A stretch of DNA of 64,000 bases from Parastagonospora avenae f. sp. tritici 18332-5 (taxonomy: Eukaryota > Ascomycota > Dothideomycetes > Pleosporales > Phaeosphaeriaceae): assembly GCA_022559985.1 (NCBI GenBank), contig JAFJTR010000006.1, forward strand, positions 434,001 through 498,000, in the 5' to 3' direction. Position numbers and translations under genes: made by a program. The notes below the pieces were generated by a model. That model was not told where the DNA came from. It saw only the letters and a list, made by a program, of their open reading frames with translations, and made no database searches. Shown piece after piece: positions 52,306 through 62,801 of the stretch. Numbering within the stretch: the first letter of the stretch is position 1; the number at the start of each line of letters is the position of its first letter.

Positions 52306-53742
52306 CTACTTCTCCTCCTCCTTCGTCTGTGCAACCCCCTCCTTCACCTCCACATCCCCACCCTCCACAAACGGCACTCCCTCGCCCAACTCCCTCGCCA
52401 CCATCGCAACCTTCCCTTTGACCATCTGCACAACCAAATAATTCAACGCACACACAATCCCCAACTCCTCGCCCCTCTTCACAATCCACCCATTGATATA
52501 CTCAATCTCTGTCTGTCTGCCCGCCCGCGCATCTGCCAGCATACTGCTGACATTATCTTTCGTCTTGTTTGCGATGCTGACGACGAGCGTTTCGAGCCGC
52601 CCGGGGTCGAAGCGCGAGGACACGTTAGGGATGTACTGCAGCTCGGGCAGGGAGCGGATGACGAGGCTGATTTCGGAGAGGAGCAGGCGCATGGTGCGGG
52701 TTAGGGCGTAGTTGTAGAGTATGGCGCCGTTGCGGGCGTCGAGTAGTACGGTGAGTGAGTTGATGATGCAGTTGGCTACGAGCTTTTCGAGCTGGATTTG
52801 GAGAAGGTCTGGGGGTGAGTATGCTGCTGTGCCGAGGACGGGGGCGCGGAGGAGCGTGCGGAGGAGATAGCGGTGGTTGGGCGTCCATTTGAATTTTGCG
52901 GATGTTGGGGGAGGGTATTCGGAATTGATCTCGTCTGGAGGAGGGGGTTGAGCTGTCGGCGTAGCCCCTACTTTTCCTTTTGGCGAGAATTTTACATCAG
53001 GTTCGTAAGGCGAGTTCGGATTTCGATCTCTTTCGTGAGGCAGGATGCCCAGCAAGATGGTACCGAATCCGGCATGAGTAGTCGTAAACTTCCCACCTGA
53101 AGAATTATTGACTCCATGAGAATTGATGCCGAGCATATAATGTGGGCGTGTCGCAGGATCTGGGAATATTTCCCTGCTGACTTCTTCAACGATGCCCATC
53201 CCATTTTGGAGGAAAAGAATGACAGATTCCTTGTCCAGTCGGTGCTTCACTGAAGATATCCCCTGCAAAACACTTGCCGCCTTGGAACATATGATCAACG
53301 ATCGGATAGGTTCTGTCGACTCGCCAGACAGTATCTCTTCTCGCGACCCGTCTTCGAGGGGCACTGCAGAAGAAGCATTCAATCCTACTTCCTTGTGATG
53401 GTACCGTATTCGCGGAATTGCTATCTCCGCATCATAGCCTTCGCGGATCTCTGCATCCCCATCGGTAATTAGAGTCAATCTCTTTCTAGATTCATTCCAC
53501 TCATTCAACTTTTCCCATCTCGAGAAGATGAGTGTCACTGGAGGTGGATCGGGTATTCCTCGCAGCGCATGGGCAATGAAGCTTCCAACATTGCCTACGC
53601 CCAGGATATGTATCCGCCGATCGAGTGTGGGTTTCGCGCGGTAGAAGTCGGCTGCACTGCGAAAGGACTTGTGGCGATCTGCTTGCTCTGGATTGGGTTC
53701 ACTGCCACTTGTGAGCTTCCGTTCGATTCGGTTGTAGGACAT
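52306..53742 (-). CDS. Ketopantoate reductase family protein (ApbA/PanE)
   Basis: A single intronless frame; the first ATG in it is at 53742, giving 478 residues. The NADP-binding Rossmann motif 'IHILGVGNVGSFIAHAL' lies near residue 45. 'SLIICSKAASVLQGI' and 'VILFLQNGMGIVEEVSREIF' match the family's NAD(P)-domain blocks, with the Asn-Gly-Met-Gly turn typical of PanE. The C-terminal helical domain has 'EKLVANCIINSLTVLLDARN' (Lys and Asn being the expected catalytic residues) and 'DNVSSMLADARAGRQTEIEY' followed by 'INGWIVKRGEELGI'. It would reduce 2-dehydropantoate to pantoate in pantothenate synthesis, although fungi carry several paralogues of unknown substrate. A frame just upstream looks like a mitochondrial leader ('IQKRRFMASRKAFEG') but could not be spliced in frame. 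Confidence 0.87.
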   Translation of the reverse strand: MSYNRIERKLTSGSEPNPEQADRHKSFRSAADFYRAKPTLDRRIHILGVGNVGSFIAHALRGIPDPPPVTLIFSRWEKLNEWNESRKRLTLITDGDAEIREGYDAEIAIPRIRYHHKEVGLNASSAVPLEDGSREEILSGESTEPIRSLIICSKAASVLQGISSVKHRLDKESVILFLQNGMGIVEEVSREIFPDPATRPHYMLGINSHGVNNSSGGKFTTTHAGFGTILLGILPHERDRNPNSPYEPDVKFSPKGKVGATPTAQPPPPDEINSEYPPPTSAKFKWTPNHRYLLRTLLRAPVLGTAAYSPPDLLQIQLEKLVANCIINSLTVLLDARNGAILYNYALTRTMRLLLSEISLVIRSLPELQYIPNVSSRFDPGRLETLVVSIANKTKDNVSSMLADARAGRQTEIEYINGWIVKRGEELGIVCALNYLVVQMVKGKVAMVARELGEGVPFVEGGDVEVKEGVAQTKEEEK

Positions 53743-54204
53743 GCGCACGTCTTCTTTCCCACATTTTCCGCCGAATCGCCCTCAAACGCCTTGCGGCTAG
53801 CCATGAAACGTCTCTTCTGGATTGCAGCCACCCGGCTCACGCAATTACTACCGGAGTTGCATGGTGCTCGTACGTGCGGTATCCGAGGCCGAAGCCTGAA
53901 TATGTGATGTGGAAGTGAAGGGGAAGACAGCTTGAAAGCAGAAGAGGCCACATGTATGTACGTCGAAGATAAGTGGCGCAACGAGAAGTATTAAAACCGA
54001 GATATGCGAGTGAATGACGCCGTGAGGGCGGACCCCAGCTGCGGAGCTGACGCGCGCAAAAGCGTCCGTGCGCAACTTTTTAACCTACTCGTGTTCCATC
54101 CTTTGACCTGCGCAACAACGACACCAACTTCGCCTTTCGACGAACTTTCGCAAACCCTGCTCACTGCTAGTAGCGGAAGTCTTTGCGACCCACAATCCAC
54201 CAAG
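53743..54204. promoter_or_regulatory. Divergent promoter, ketopantoate reductase / Lrp1 genes
   Basis: 462 nt between divergent start codons. It may also hold an untranslated or spliced leader exon of the reductase. No specific motif assigned. Confidence 0.4.
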
Positions 54205-55125
54205 ATGGACCCCCAAACCGACCTCCCCGACCTCGTCGAGGACCTCGAAGTAAATATTGACGAACTCACCACCACGCTTGCGCCCCTCCTCAGCACCCAA
54301 CTCTCCACCACCGCATCCTCCCTGCCCCTCCTCGACAAGGCAAAGCTCTACGTCCTCGCCGCATACAGCATCGAATCGCTGCTGTACTCAACACTGCAAG
54401 CCAGCGGCGTCAATGCCAAAGAACACCCGATATTCAAGGAATTGGCGCGTCTAAAGGGCTACTTTGGGAAGATAAAGCACGTAGAAGAGAGACCTGTCGC
54501 GCCCAAGTCGAAGTTGGATGCCAGTGCCGCGGCGCGCTTCATCAAGCATGGTCTGGCGGGCAATGAGAAGTACGATCTGGAGCGCGCAGAGCGGATGGCG
54601 AAGGAGCGGGCGAGGGCGCAGTTGAAGGCGCGGAAGATCAACAAGAAGTTCGATGAGGAGGGGAAGGAATACATTGCGCCAAAGAAGAGGGGTGTCGAGG
54701 AAGTCGTGGCCGAGGAGGATTATAGTGAAATATTGACTGGCCTTGAGGACGCACCGTCTAAGAAGCCCAAGCTCGCAGAGGAGGGAGATATGGATGTTGA
54801 TGGCGACTCTGTAGCCTCGCAGCCCAAACCCCGCAAATCCAAGCGCGGAAAGAAGAAGAGCAAGTCGGCAGAGACGTCTGATGCCGACATCGAGTCGCAA
54901 GAACCATCGCAGGAAGCCTCGGAAGTCCAAGACAACGAGGCCGAGCCAAAATCTACCCGCCCGAAGAGAAAACAGCGCGGCAAGAAGAACAAGGCGAGCG
55001 CAGATGAAGCTGAGCAAGAATCTGCCACACCAGCGCGAGCGACGCGGAGTAAAAAGGCGGATGCGAATACGGGTGAAGAGGCAGAGGCGCCGAAGAAGCG
55101 TGGACGGCCCAGGAAGTCAAAGTGA
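54205..55125 (+). CDS. LRP1: Exosome cofactor Lrp1/Rrp47 (C1D family)
   Basis: A single frame, 306 residues from ATG 54205 (preceded by ccaag). An open frame extends upstream to 54004, but ATG 54205 starts the conserved 'MDPQTDLPDLVEDLEVNIDE'. The Sas10/Utp3/C1D domain spans about 5-115 with 'LPLLDKAKLYVLAAYSIESL', 'HPIFKELARLKGYFGKIK' and 'LDASAAARFIKHGLAGNEKY'. The remainder is highly charged, with Lys/Arg clusters ('PKPRKSKRGKKKSKS') and a C-terminal AT-hook-like 'KKRGRPRKSK'. In yeast the protein binds Rrp6 of the nuclear exosome and structured RNA and helps process rRNA and snoRNA 3' ends. The long basic tail is typical of filamentous-fungal versions. Confidence 0.9.
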   Translation: MDPQTDLPDLVEDLEVNIDELTTTLAPLLSTQLSTTASSLPLLDKAKLYVLAAYSIESLLYSTLQASGVNAKEHPIFKELARLKGYFGKIKHVEERPVAPKSKLDASAAARFIKHGLAGNEKYDLERAERMAKERARAQLKARKINKKFDEEGKEYIAPKKRGVEEVVAEEDYSEILTGLEDAPSKKPKLAEEGDMDVDGDSVASQPKPRKSKRGKKKSKSAETSDADIESQEPSQEASEVQDNEAEPKSTRPKRKQRGKKNKASADEAEQESATPARATRSKKADANTGEEAEAPKKRGRPRKSK

Positions 55126-55703
55126 GATGCATTAGACATTGCGAGTGTACGATAAAGAGACTGCGGCGCCGAAAGGAAATGTGTTCATGCGGATATGAGT
55201 ATGGGGAGCAAGGTTGAGAGAGAGCAAAGCCTGCAAAGCAAGCATCTCGGCGACGTGACTGAGAGACTACGTGTGCTCGTGTGCTCGAAATCAAAGTAAT
55301 GAATGACACGGCTACGTTGTTAGACAGAATGATACCCTTGATACCTCTACATTTCCATGCAATGTTTCTTAGTGGCGTCTAGATGATACACTCTTTCATT
55401 CATTCTTCCATCGCCATACCTCCCTTCCTCATGTTAATCTATGTGAACCCCCATCCCATATACTAATATTACATTAACCCCCGCTCCCATCCAAGGAATA
55501 TCCAAATAAACGCCTGGTATCTAACTGAACCCCACGACTCACCCAAATCCAACTAGTCCTTTTCTCTCGACGCCCTGTGAGCAAAATAATGCCAGAAAAA
55601 TAGATACGACGCAATACATAATGCTGCAGCGCTCGCCTGCTCAACGTTCCAGTAACAATGCTTGCTTACAAAAAGGAATCAACATCTCGCTCTTTCAAAA
55701 CAT
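55126..55703. other. Intergenic, convergent 3' flanks
   Basis: 578 nt between convergent genes, AT-richer than the genes; no gene recognised. Confidence 0.5.
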
Positions 55704-57766
55704 CTAGGCGTCAAAAGACCCTGGAATCTGCAGACTCAACCGCTCATCCTTCTTTCTCACCGACAGCTTAGGTGGTGGATTCGACATCGACCTCTGTCGT
55801 TGCAACTGCGGTTTCTCTAGTATTTCCGTCTTCGCCTCCAGCGACTTCTGGACTTCATCGTGAAGTTGTTCTTCGGCCTGTTGTTCAATCTTCTTCTCCT
55901 CGTCTTGAGTCAGGGTCTGCGTGCTGTCGCAGTCACTTGAAATGACAGTGTTGCCTATTGACACGCGCTTGACCTTGTCCTCATCTTTCGATTGGAACGG
56001 GTCGTCTTCGCTCTTGCGGTCTGCAACGGGACCGTCCACGGAAATATCGACTGGTTCAAGAACTAATTCGCTTTCCTCACTTTGTCGCTCTTCTGCCTCC
56101 GTGACCTCGGTGATTGGTGTGCTGTTGCCAAATGTCGCGCTTCGGGGGCTGTCTCGTAGAGGAATGAAAGATGGGATGACGCCTCCACCCACTCGCGTCC
56201 AGAACATGCGTTCTCGTAACCGTACACTTTCTTCCCATGCTGTTTTCTTCTCATCCTCCGTCTCGGCACGCCAGTGACCTGCTGCGACCATGCGCAAGAA
56301 ACCAATGTAGTCGCACGTTGCACGGACTCGGCCAAGACACCAGTCACAAAGTGGGTAGCGTTGCGAATCCTCTGTGTCAGCTGGTTTGAAACGGTACTTC
56401 CGGTCATATGGTTCGCCCTTCCGTGTTTCTCCACACAGAGAACAAGGGAAGACTGGGCTTCGGAATCGTGATGTTGACGGAGGGTTGGGCTCAACCACCA
56501 GCGATCCAGCGGTGATACTGTTGAGTACGGTACGTCGGGCCATCCATGATAGCCCAGGCGCAATGTCCAGACGCAATGTGGGTTCGATATCCTCAACCAA
56601 GGCTCGCTTGTAGAACTTCTCGTCCTTCAGGTTAGGCATGCTGAAACCAGTCAAAGACTCTCGAGGGGAGTTGTTTCCAACTGAGGTGGGCGATTTGGCA
56701 GTTGCTGGTAAGGAGCTGCTTGAGTGGTTTGTTAGTGAACCGAGACCGAGCACATTCAAACTGCCGTAGCTCCCACTAGATACCCGACTGGCCGGTGCGG
56801 AAGAGCGGGAGCTGATCTTGAGCATGTCCTGGAACTCCTGGAATGCTACAAGATCGGATCGAAGAACAGGATGGATGAGGTGCGAGAAGTGCAGGGGGTG
56901 TTCTGGGCTGAAATCTTCTGTCCCAGGCGTGTTCGGTGTGAGATTGACGGCTTCTAGCAATTTGCTCATCTTATCGGCTGGAGTCAGGCCAGGCGTTGAA
57001 GGTGCAGTGTTCGTGCCGAGAGGATTGCTTTCCGAGTCGTCACCATGTATGCTCATTTTCTCCACGACACCCTTGAGGTCCTGCAGTTGCTCCTGGAGGG
57101 AATGTTGGAGTACTTCAGCGTCAGCAATCTGTTGCTTGAAGTGCTCCCCACGCTTCTCCGAGGCTTCAGTTTCTTTGCGTGCAGCAGCAACCATCTTAAA
57201 GTTGTTAGCTTGGCAGATGCATCGGGACCAGTCTTTCTTACCACATTGGCCTCTTCGAACAGCGCGGCTGTCAGAGCTTCGACCTCGCTGTCCGTTTTCC
57301 GCTTCGCTGCCTCGGCAGCTATTCTCCGGTTCCGCTCCTCTTGCAGCTCTATGCCAAGTTGCTTCTCCATCTTATCGTAGACAACCTTCTCAACCAGCAA
57401 GCCCCGCGACACCTGCTTCTCATGCTCCTGCACTTTGGCCTCCAGCCCTGCCAGCTGCTCCCGCGCCGTCTCCAGTTCGTGTCTGGTCTGCTGCAACGAG
57501 TCGTCGAGCATGGTCGAGTGGTTGATTGCGTTGATGAGCTTCGTGCTGAGCATGGAGACTTCCTGGCTGAGGTCGGGGTGTTGCGAGTCGTTTGAGTGCT
57601 GGCGCGAGATTGCAGGTTGTGGTGTAACCGCACGTGGGTCCGGAATGGTGTTCATGCCATCGCTTTCGGTCTGGGACTGGGTGAATTTCGGTAGTTGGGG
57701 TACCGAAATAGAGCGGGTGACTTCCTTGGGCATGGGGGACAAGGAGCGCAAGCGTGAGGGCGTCAT
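55704..57766 (-). CDS. SEC2: Rab guanine-nucleotide exchange factor Sec2
   Basis: Two exons (57766-57242, 57194-55704) with a 47-nt intron give 671 residues. The frame stays open upstream to 58135 without an ATG, so 57766 is the first possible start unless an exon is missing. After a short Ser/Pro-rich head, a long parallel coiled coil runs from about 70 to 215 ('LSTKLINAINHSTMLDDSLQ', 'VEKVVYDKMEKQLGIELQEE', 'KRKTDSEVEALTAALFEEAN', 'IADAEVLQHSLQEQLQDL'); this is the Sec2 domain that exchanges nucleotide on Sec4/Rab8. Further on, 'FPCSLCGETRKGEPYDRKYR' and 'PLCDWCLGRVRATCDYIGFL' hold two Cys-x2-Cys pairs in a conserved C-terminal block. It acts on secretory vesicles in polarised exocytosis at hyphal tips. 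Confidence 0.9.
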
Positions 57767-59636
57767 GCTGCCGGACCCGTGGTTGACCCATGGGGCGGTG
57801 CTGTGAGTTAAGAAGCTAGAGAGGCGGTCAGAGAGGGTCGAAGGTGGGAGAGATGGTGGTGGCAGGTGGCAGGTGTCATCGCTAAGCGGTGCACCGTGCC
57901 TAGCCGCCGTTGACGTACGCAAACTCGGCCATGTTGATGGCGATGTAGTAAACTGGCCTCCTACTGCTTTCCGCTGCAGAGCATCACAGTCGGCGATATC
58001 CAGCTCCGGCGGGCGACGCAGCGAGTTCGGACGGTGTGGCTGGCAAAGGAGTGACGACAGTCGAGCAGCACCGGGGGTATCCTGACGGGAACTACGAGAG
58101 CGAACACATTGAGCTAGGCGGCCAACAGCAATCAATGCGCATTCGTCGTCGTGGGTCGTGGGAATGTCGAAGGGGACGGCGAGAGCAAGTTGCAGACGAA
58201 GATGACAGTGACGATGTCGAGCCCGAACGGGAAGGTGTGGGCTGCTTAACTGTGGAAAGACCGGATCTCTGGACGGCGCTTACGCATGCATGGATCACAG
58301 CCTGCCGGCCGCCACCATCTTGCTGAGCCCCATTTCAAAATCCACGATGTCCCAACGAGGCTGCTCCAGGCCGTTCGGCGAAGGGCCCGCCATTCATGCC
58401 ACGCGAGTTCTATCCTGGCACCGCACTATTGGCCGCCGAGTGCAAGCCCTGCATTTCGTATTCAGCTTGCGGCATTCCAGCGCCGTCGCTCTTCACTCTG
58501 TCCGGCGCCTGCAAAACGAAACCACCCCCCGTGCTCGCTTGTGGCCCACTCGCAACATCCGCATCCGGGAACTATCAACACCCACACGTGAGACCTGACA
58601 GCTGTCAAGACACCTTCTGCTGGTTTCACGAAGATCATAATGCGAACCATGTCTGTGTGGCCGTGAACATGGGGTTTACGCCAAATCTGCCGCTCATGGA
58701 TATGTTCTGGGTCGATCCCGGCGCCCATCGTTGGGCTCGCACTTCCGCATCAGGGGCCTCCTTGGAGAAGACCTCGGCCATCACCTCGGGGACGCATATT
58801 GAAATGACATGTTCGCAGAGAGTTGCGTGCTAGATCCTCCTGCTCGAGGCATATCACGCCCTGCTAACTACCGCCACGTCACATTACGGTGCAAGGTCAC
58901 AAAGTGCACAGAACATAACCTTCAAAGGGAGAAATGAGACTGTGATAACCGTCTCGTCGACCGTGTGGATTGCAAAAACGACTTTGCATAGCTTACATGC
59001 CCTAACACTGCTGACGTGAAACGCAACAAAAAGAAATGACTGACATTATCAGGTGTTAGCCGCCCGCCATAACCTGGGGAGCACAAAAAAAGTAGCAGTC
59101 GTCCACAGGACCAAGGTCGAGACAACTTTGAAGCACCCCCTGCAACCCGGTACCAAACCTGACGTTTCGAGAAAAGCTCTTATAGATGATGCAGACAACC
59201 GTGAATCGTAGCCTAGCCGTAACTCGTATCATCTTGTTCCTTCTTTTCGACGTTGAGAATATTTGACCATTGTTGCCAGCCTTCGACGCCCCAAGTCTCG
59301 CCGGGCGACCGCGAGCACAAAGGCAAGCGCGACAGCCAGCATTGGCTCGGACAGACATGCTAGGGAGGGAGCGCGGTCGAAGAGGCCGTCACAGTCGGCC
59401 GCGCCGCATTACGCGCAAACAAAAACCTAAGGGAGAGTTTTGTGTATACATGTCGAAGGGTGTCCGGGTCGTCGAGGGCGAAAACGATATAAAAGGTGGG
59501 GTGTGGCTCGAGGTCGCAAAGGTGATTCAGGGTCCGTCTCGTCGAGGGCTTAGCGATGTACCATCGTCTAACGACGCCCAAACCTGCTGTATAGAAGTTC
59601 GTATGCATTCTGAATATAGGGGCTTGTTTGACTGCT
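57767..59636. other. Upstream region of SEC2 and 3' flank of the phosphatase gene
   Basis: 1.87 kb. A plus-strand frame at 58396-58833 begins with ATG (145 codons, Cys-rich) but has no recognisable domain or signal peptide, so it is not called. Nothing else recognised. Confidence 0.45.
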
Positions 59637-60774
59637 CTAAGGCTTCTTGTTGCCAGGAGACGTTGGTCTGCTGCCGCCAAGTTTGGGAACGTACTTTTGT
59701 TTCTTCTCGGCAGGTTTCAGGATCTGCACACATATCGTCAGTGTGTGCTCAAACGTTTGCGACATGACTCGGCTTACCTGGAAGGAGCACAGCAAGCTCT
59801 CGTCAACGCTCATCATCGCACCCGCATTGTCGAATTCACCGCAGTAGTTGGGAGCGCTGAACAGTGTCACGAGCTGACGCTTAGAGAAGAACTCGTAGCC
59901 ATCTTCCACGACTTGATGGGCACGGCATATGAGATCCATGTCGTGTTTTTGTAGGAATCGAGATACGACGTCAGGGCCGAATGTGAAGCTGACACCTCTG
60001 TCGTTCTCGCTCCATCCGGTAATGTCCTTGTCGGGATCAGACCATAGAAGATCACACAGTAGACCACAGTCCGGAATCTGCATGGGTTAGCCTATGCGCC
60101 AATCACAGGTACTCTCTGATGGAGCTACTGATGTCACTTACATCAGTTGGTCGCATTACACGCCTGATCTGCTCCATGGAGTTCAAGTCAGGACTCAGAC
60201 CGCCGTGCATCGTAAAGATCTTCTCGTCGATGATGGCGGCAATGGGCAGGCAGTTGAAGCAGTCGGTGAACGTCTTCCATAGCTTGATGTTGTATCTCCG
60301 CTTGCACTCGTCGTAGAAGCCGTAGATGCGGTTGATCGAGGCGCACTCGTGGTTGCCACGCAGGACGAAGAAGTTCTCGGGGTACTTGATCTTGTATGCA
60401 AGGAGCAGGCAGATGGTCTCGAGCGACTGCTTGCCACGGTCCACGTAGTCGCCGAGAAAGAGGTAGTTGGCCTCGGGTGGGAAACCGCCGTACTCGAACA
60501 GACGGAGCAGATCATAGTACTGACCATGAATGTCACCACAGATCTAGGAGAGGAGTCAGCGTCATGGTACAAGGAGTGAAGTCCAGGACAGACTCGCCTT
60601 TATCGGTGCCTCAAGTTCGAGGAGGATGGGCTGTGAGATGAAGATTTCTCGCGCCTTGGTGCACAGGTAGCGGATCTCAGTCTCGAGCAGCTGGACCTGC
60701 TTGCCGGGCCTGCTGCCCCTGACTTCGAGAAGCCTGTCTATGATAGAGTCCAAATCTACCTCGTTTTCCGCCAT
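59637..60774 (-). CDS. GLC7: Serine/threonine protein phosphatase 1 catalytic subunit
   Basis: Four exons (60774-60598, 60543-60142, 60077-59778, 59723-59637) give 321 residues, the normal length. The first intron (54 nt) is GC-AG, the others (64 and 54 nt) GT-AG; all phases are zero. The metallophosphatase signatures are complete: 'GDIHGQYYDLL', 'FLGDYVDRGKQSLE', 'LRGNHECASINRIYGFYDEC', 'MHGGLSPDL', 'ICRAHQVVEDGYEFF' and 'SAPNYCGEFDNAGAMM'. The N-terminus 'MAENEVDLDSIIDRLLEVRG' and C-terminus 'ILKPAEKKQKY' are typical of type 1 (yeast Glc7, Aspergillus BimG). It dephosphorylates many targets in mitosis, glycogen metabolism and polarity, directed by regulatory subunits. Confidence 0.96.
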
Positions 60775-62801
60775 AGCTGTGACTGGCTGCTGGCTCGTGT
60801 GGATAGTCGGGAGCAAGGGAGGACCTCGCGCGGTGGAGAAAGAGAGATGCGCGTCGTTTGGCGGCTGGTACCCTCTCTGGCGGCTAGTTAGCAGGGATTT
60901 CTCTGCCAAAAGATGGCGTCTGAAACGGCGCAGCTCGTGCTACGTCGCCGCTGAGAGTGCAAACACAGCAGTGTGCAAGCATCGCGTGCGCTGCCACGAG
61001 GTGCAGGGGAAGCTGAACATACCTCTTGTCTCAATGAGCTGGGCTATCTGGTCCACAGAGGATCAACGATGGTCGCTGTCGGAAGAATGGCTCGAAGCCC
61101 CTCAGAGATGCCTGGCGGCGTGGATTTGGATCACGCGACGGCAGGTGCGACTTTTTGATGCGCTCGTCAATGGGTCAAGTTGATAGCAATGTACCTGTGC
61201 GAGTTGCGCGGGGGGCAGTTGGGTGCGCGAGGAGAGCGGGGCGCGAGGCGTTGTTGTGGCCGGAGCCTTTCGAGTGGGATGCTGCGTGGGTGACTTCACC
61301 GCCTGCTCTGGCGGGACGGCGCAAATTTGTGAGGCGGGGCACTAGAGTGACAACAATACTGCTCGGGACTGCAGGGCAGAGGAGAGCGAATATTGTGCGG
61401 CTGCGGGTATTTCGTCGTCGGGGTGGTGTTGTGTCAGAGAGTCGCAACAGCGCTGAAGACTTTCGTCGGTTCGAAGGGCAGAGGCTTGGCGAGCTGTGAG
61501 CTAGTCCCGCTTTAGACGCGCGTCGACGACAGGAGAGAGATTTTGCGAACAAGTGCTTGACCGAGTTGGGGCGTGCAGGAGGAAAAGTGAAAAGAGACTG
61601 AGTATCAATAGGTGCAGAAGGCTGCGGGTAGGCAGGAGCAAGCCTTTCACGACGCTATGCCATGGGCACTAGTAAGCCAGCCCATCCGTGGTTCCCTGTA
61701 GCCTGTGCCTCTCATTCATTAGACATGTCGACCCAACGTTGTAAGATCATGCACTGGAATTTTGCATTACCAAGCAGTCTAATCCCCTCTATCTCTATCA
61801 TAAACTTCACATTGTGCATATGCAAACTCCCTCAGCTACACCTTGAAACCTCCGTTGTGTGCACATCGAGTTGTTCGACAACGGCTATGCGTGTGGATTG
61901 CCAGTTCTAGGCTCGGGCGCGTCGGCTCCCAAACACTTGGAGTACGGTTCACTTCCTGCGACGGTTTCCCTTGCGCGGACCCGGTACACAGCCACGTACC
62001 AGAATTACTCGTCCTTTATGCTACGGACCAATTATTCCCAATGCCAGTGCGCTGATAGTCCCCGAGCCGGACTATATCCCGCGGCCAGCTGATGCTATTT
62101 GCGAACTGCACATTACGTATATGTCGTTCGTGAACGTAGGTAGCACTTTAACACGTGTGGTCAAGCACATACCTGGGTGAGATCCAGCATGTGTCATCTA
62201 GTCATGGCAACAGCACGTCACTGCCATTCGGAGTTCACTGCAAGTTCGGACACAGGATTGAACACATGTTGTCACTTTGACATTTCCGCGAAAATCTACC
62301 AAGATCGTACCCCACGCTTTGCTCCTCGTTATGCAACGGAAAATGAGATGACTTCCCGTCGTCCTCCTGAGACCGTCCACCGCAATAAAATGACGTGTAT
62401 AAGCGGAGAATAGGCCGTTGGATCGTCGCTAAGATTATTGGTATAACGACACCACGGAACGCCTGGATGTAGATATGGTACAGAATAACCGCCAAAGCAA
62501 AAGGAAACGAGAGTGCAAAAAATGCAAGCAATAGACCACCTTTTGTGAAAGATGCAGAAATGCCGCCAGAGATTTGAAGAAAAGGAGTCTGGTGCTGACA
62601 GATTATGGCGACACATTGAGCGTGATTGCAACGCTCAGTGTATCTGATCCATCCAGCGCCATGCATAACAGGTAGTGACAAGAAACAGACATGAAGTCGA
62701 AAACGGAATCCTGGAACGCTGCAGCGTATTACAAAAGCGTAAAACTGCTAGACAAATCTTTTGGGTATCGCAAAGTAAGTAGATTCGGAGTGAAGAAGAA
62801 A
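60775..62801. other. Long intergenic stretch, nothing firmly recognised
   Basis: About 2 kb. The first part is the phosphatase promoter. A minus-strand frame (ATG near 62666 to 62235) has one hydrophobic stretch ('LLLAFFALSFPFALAVILYH') but no family match and no supported exon structure, so no gene is called. Confidence 0.45.

Noticed and set aside
54451..55139. Long minus-strand frames opposite the Lrp1 gene
   Set aside because: They mirror the Lys/Glu-rich coding strand, giving Leu/Phe/Ser-rich antisense sequence without a family match.
58396..58833. Plus-strand ATG frame of 145 codons with many Cys
   Set aside because: No signal peptide, domain, or promoter feature, and it lies in the upstream region of SEC2; too weak to call.
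62235..62666. Minus-strand frame with one hydrophobic stretch
   Set aside because: A single possible helix with otherwise random-looking sequence and no splice support.
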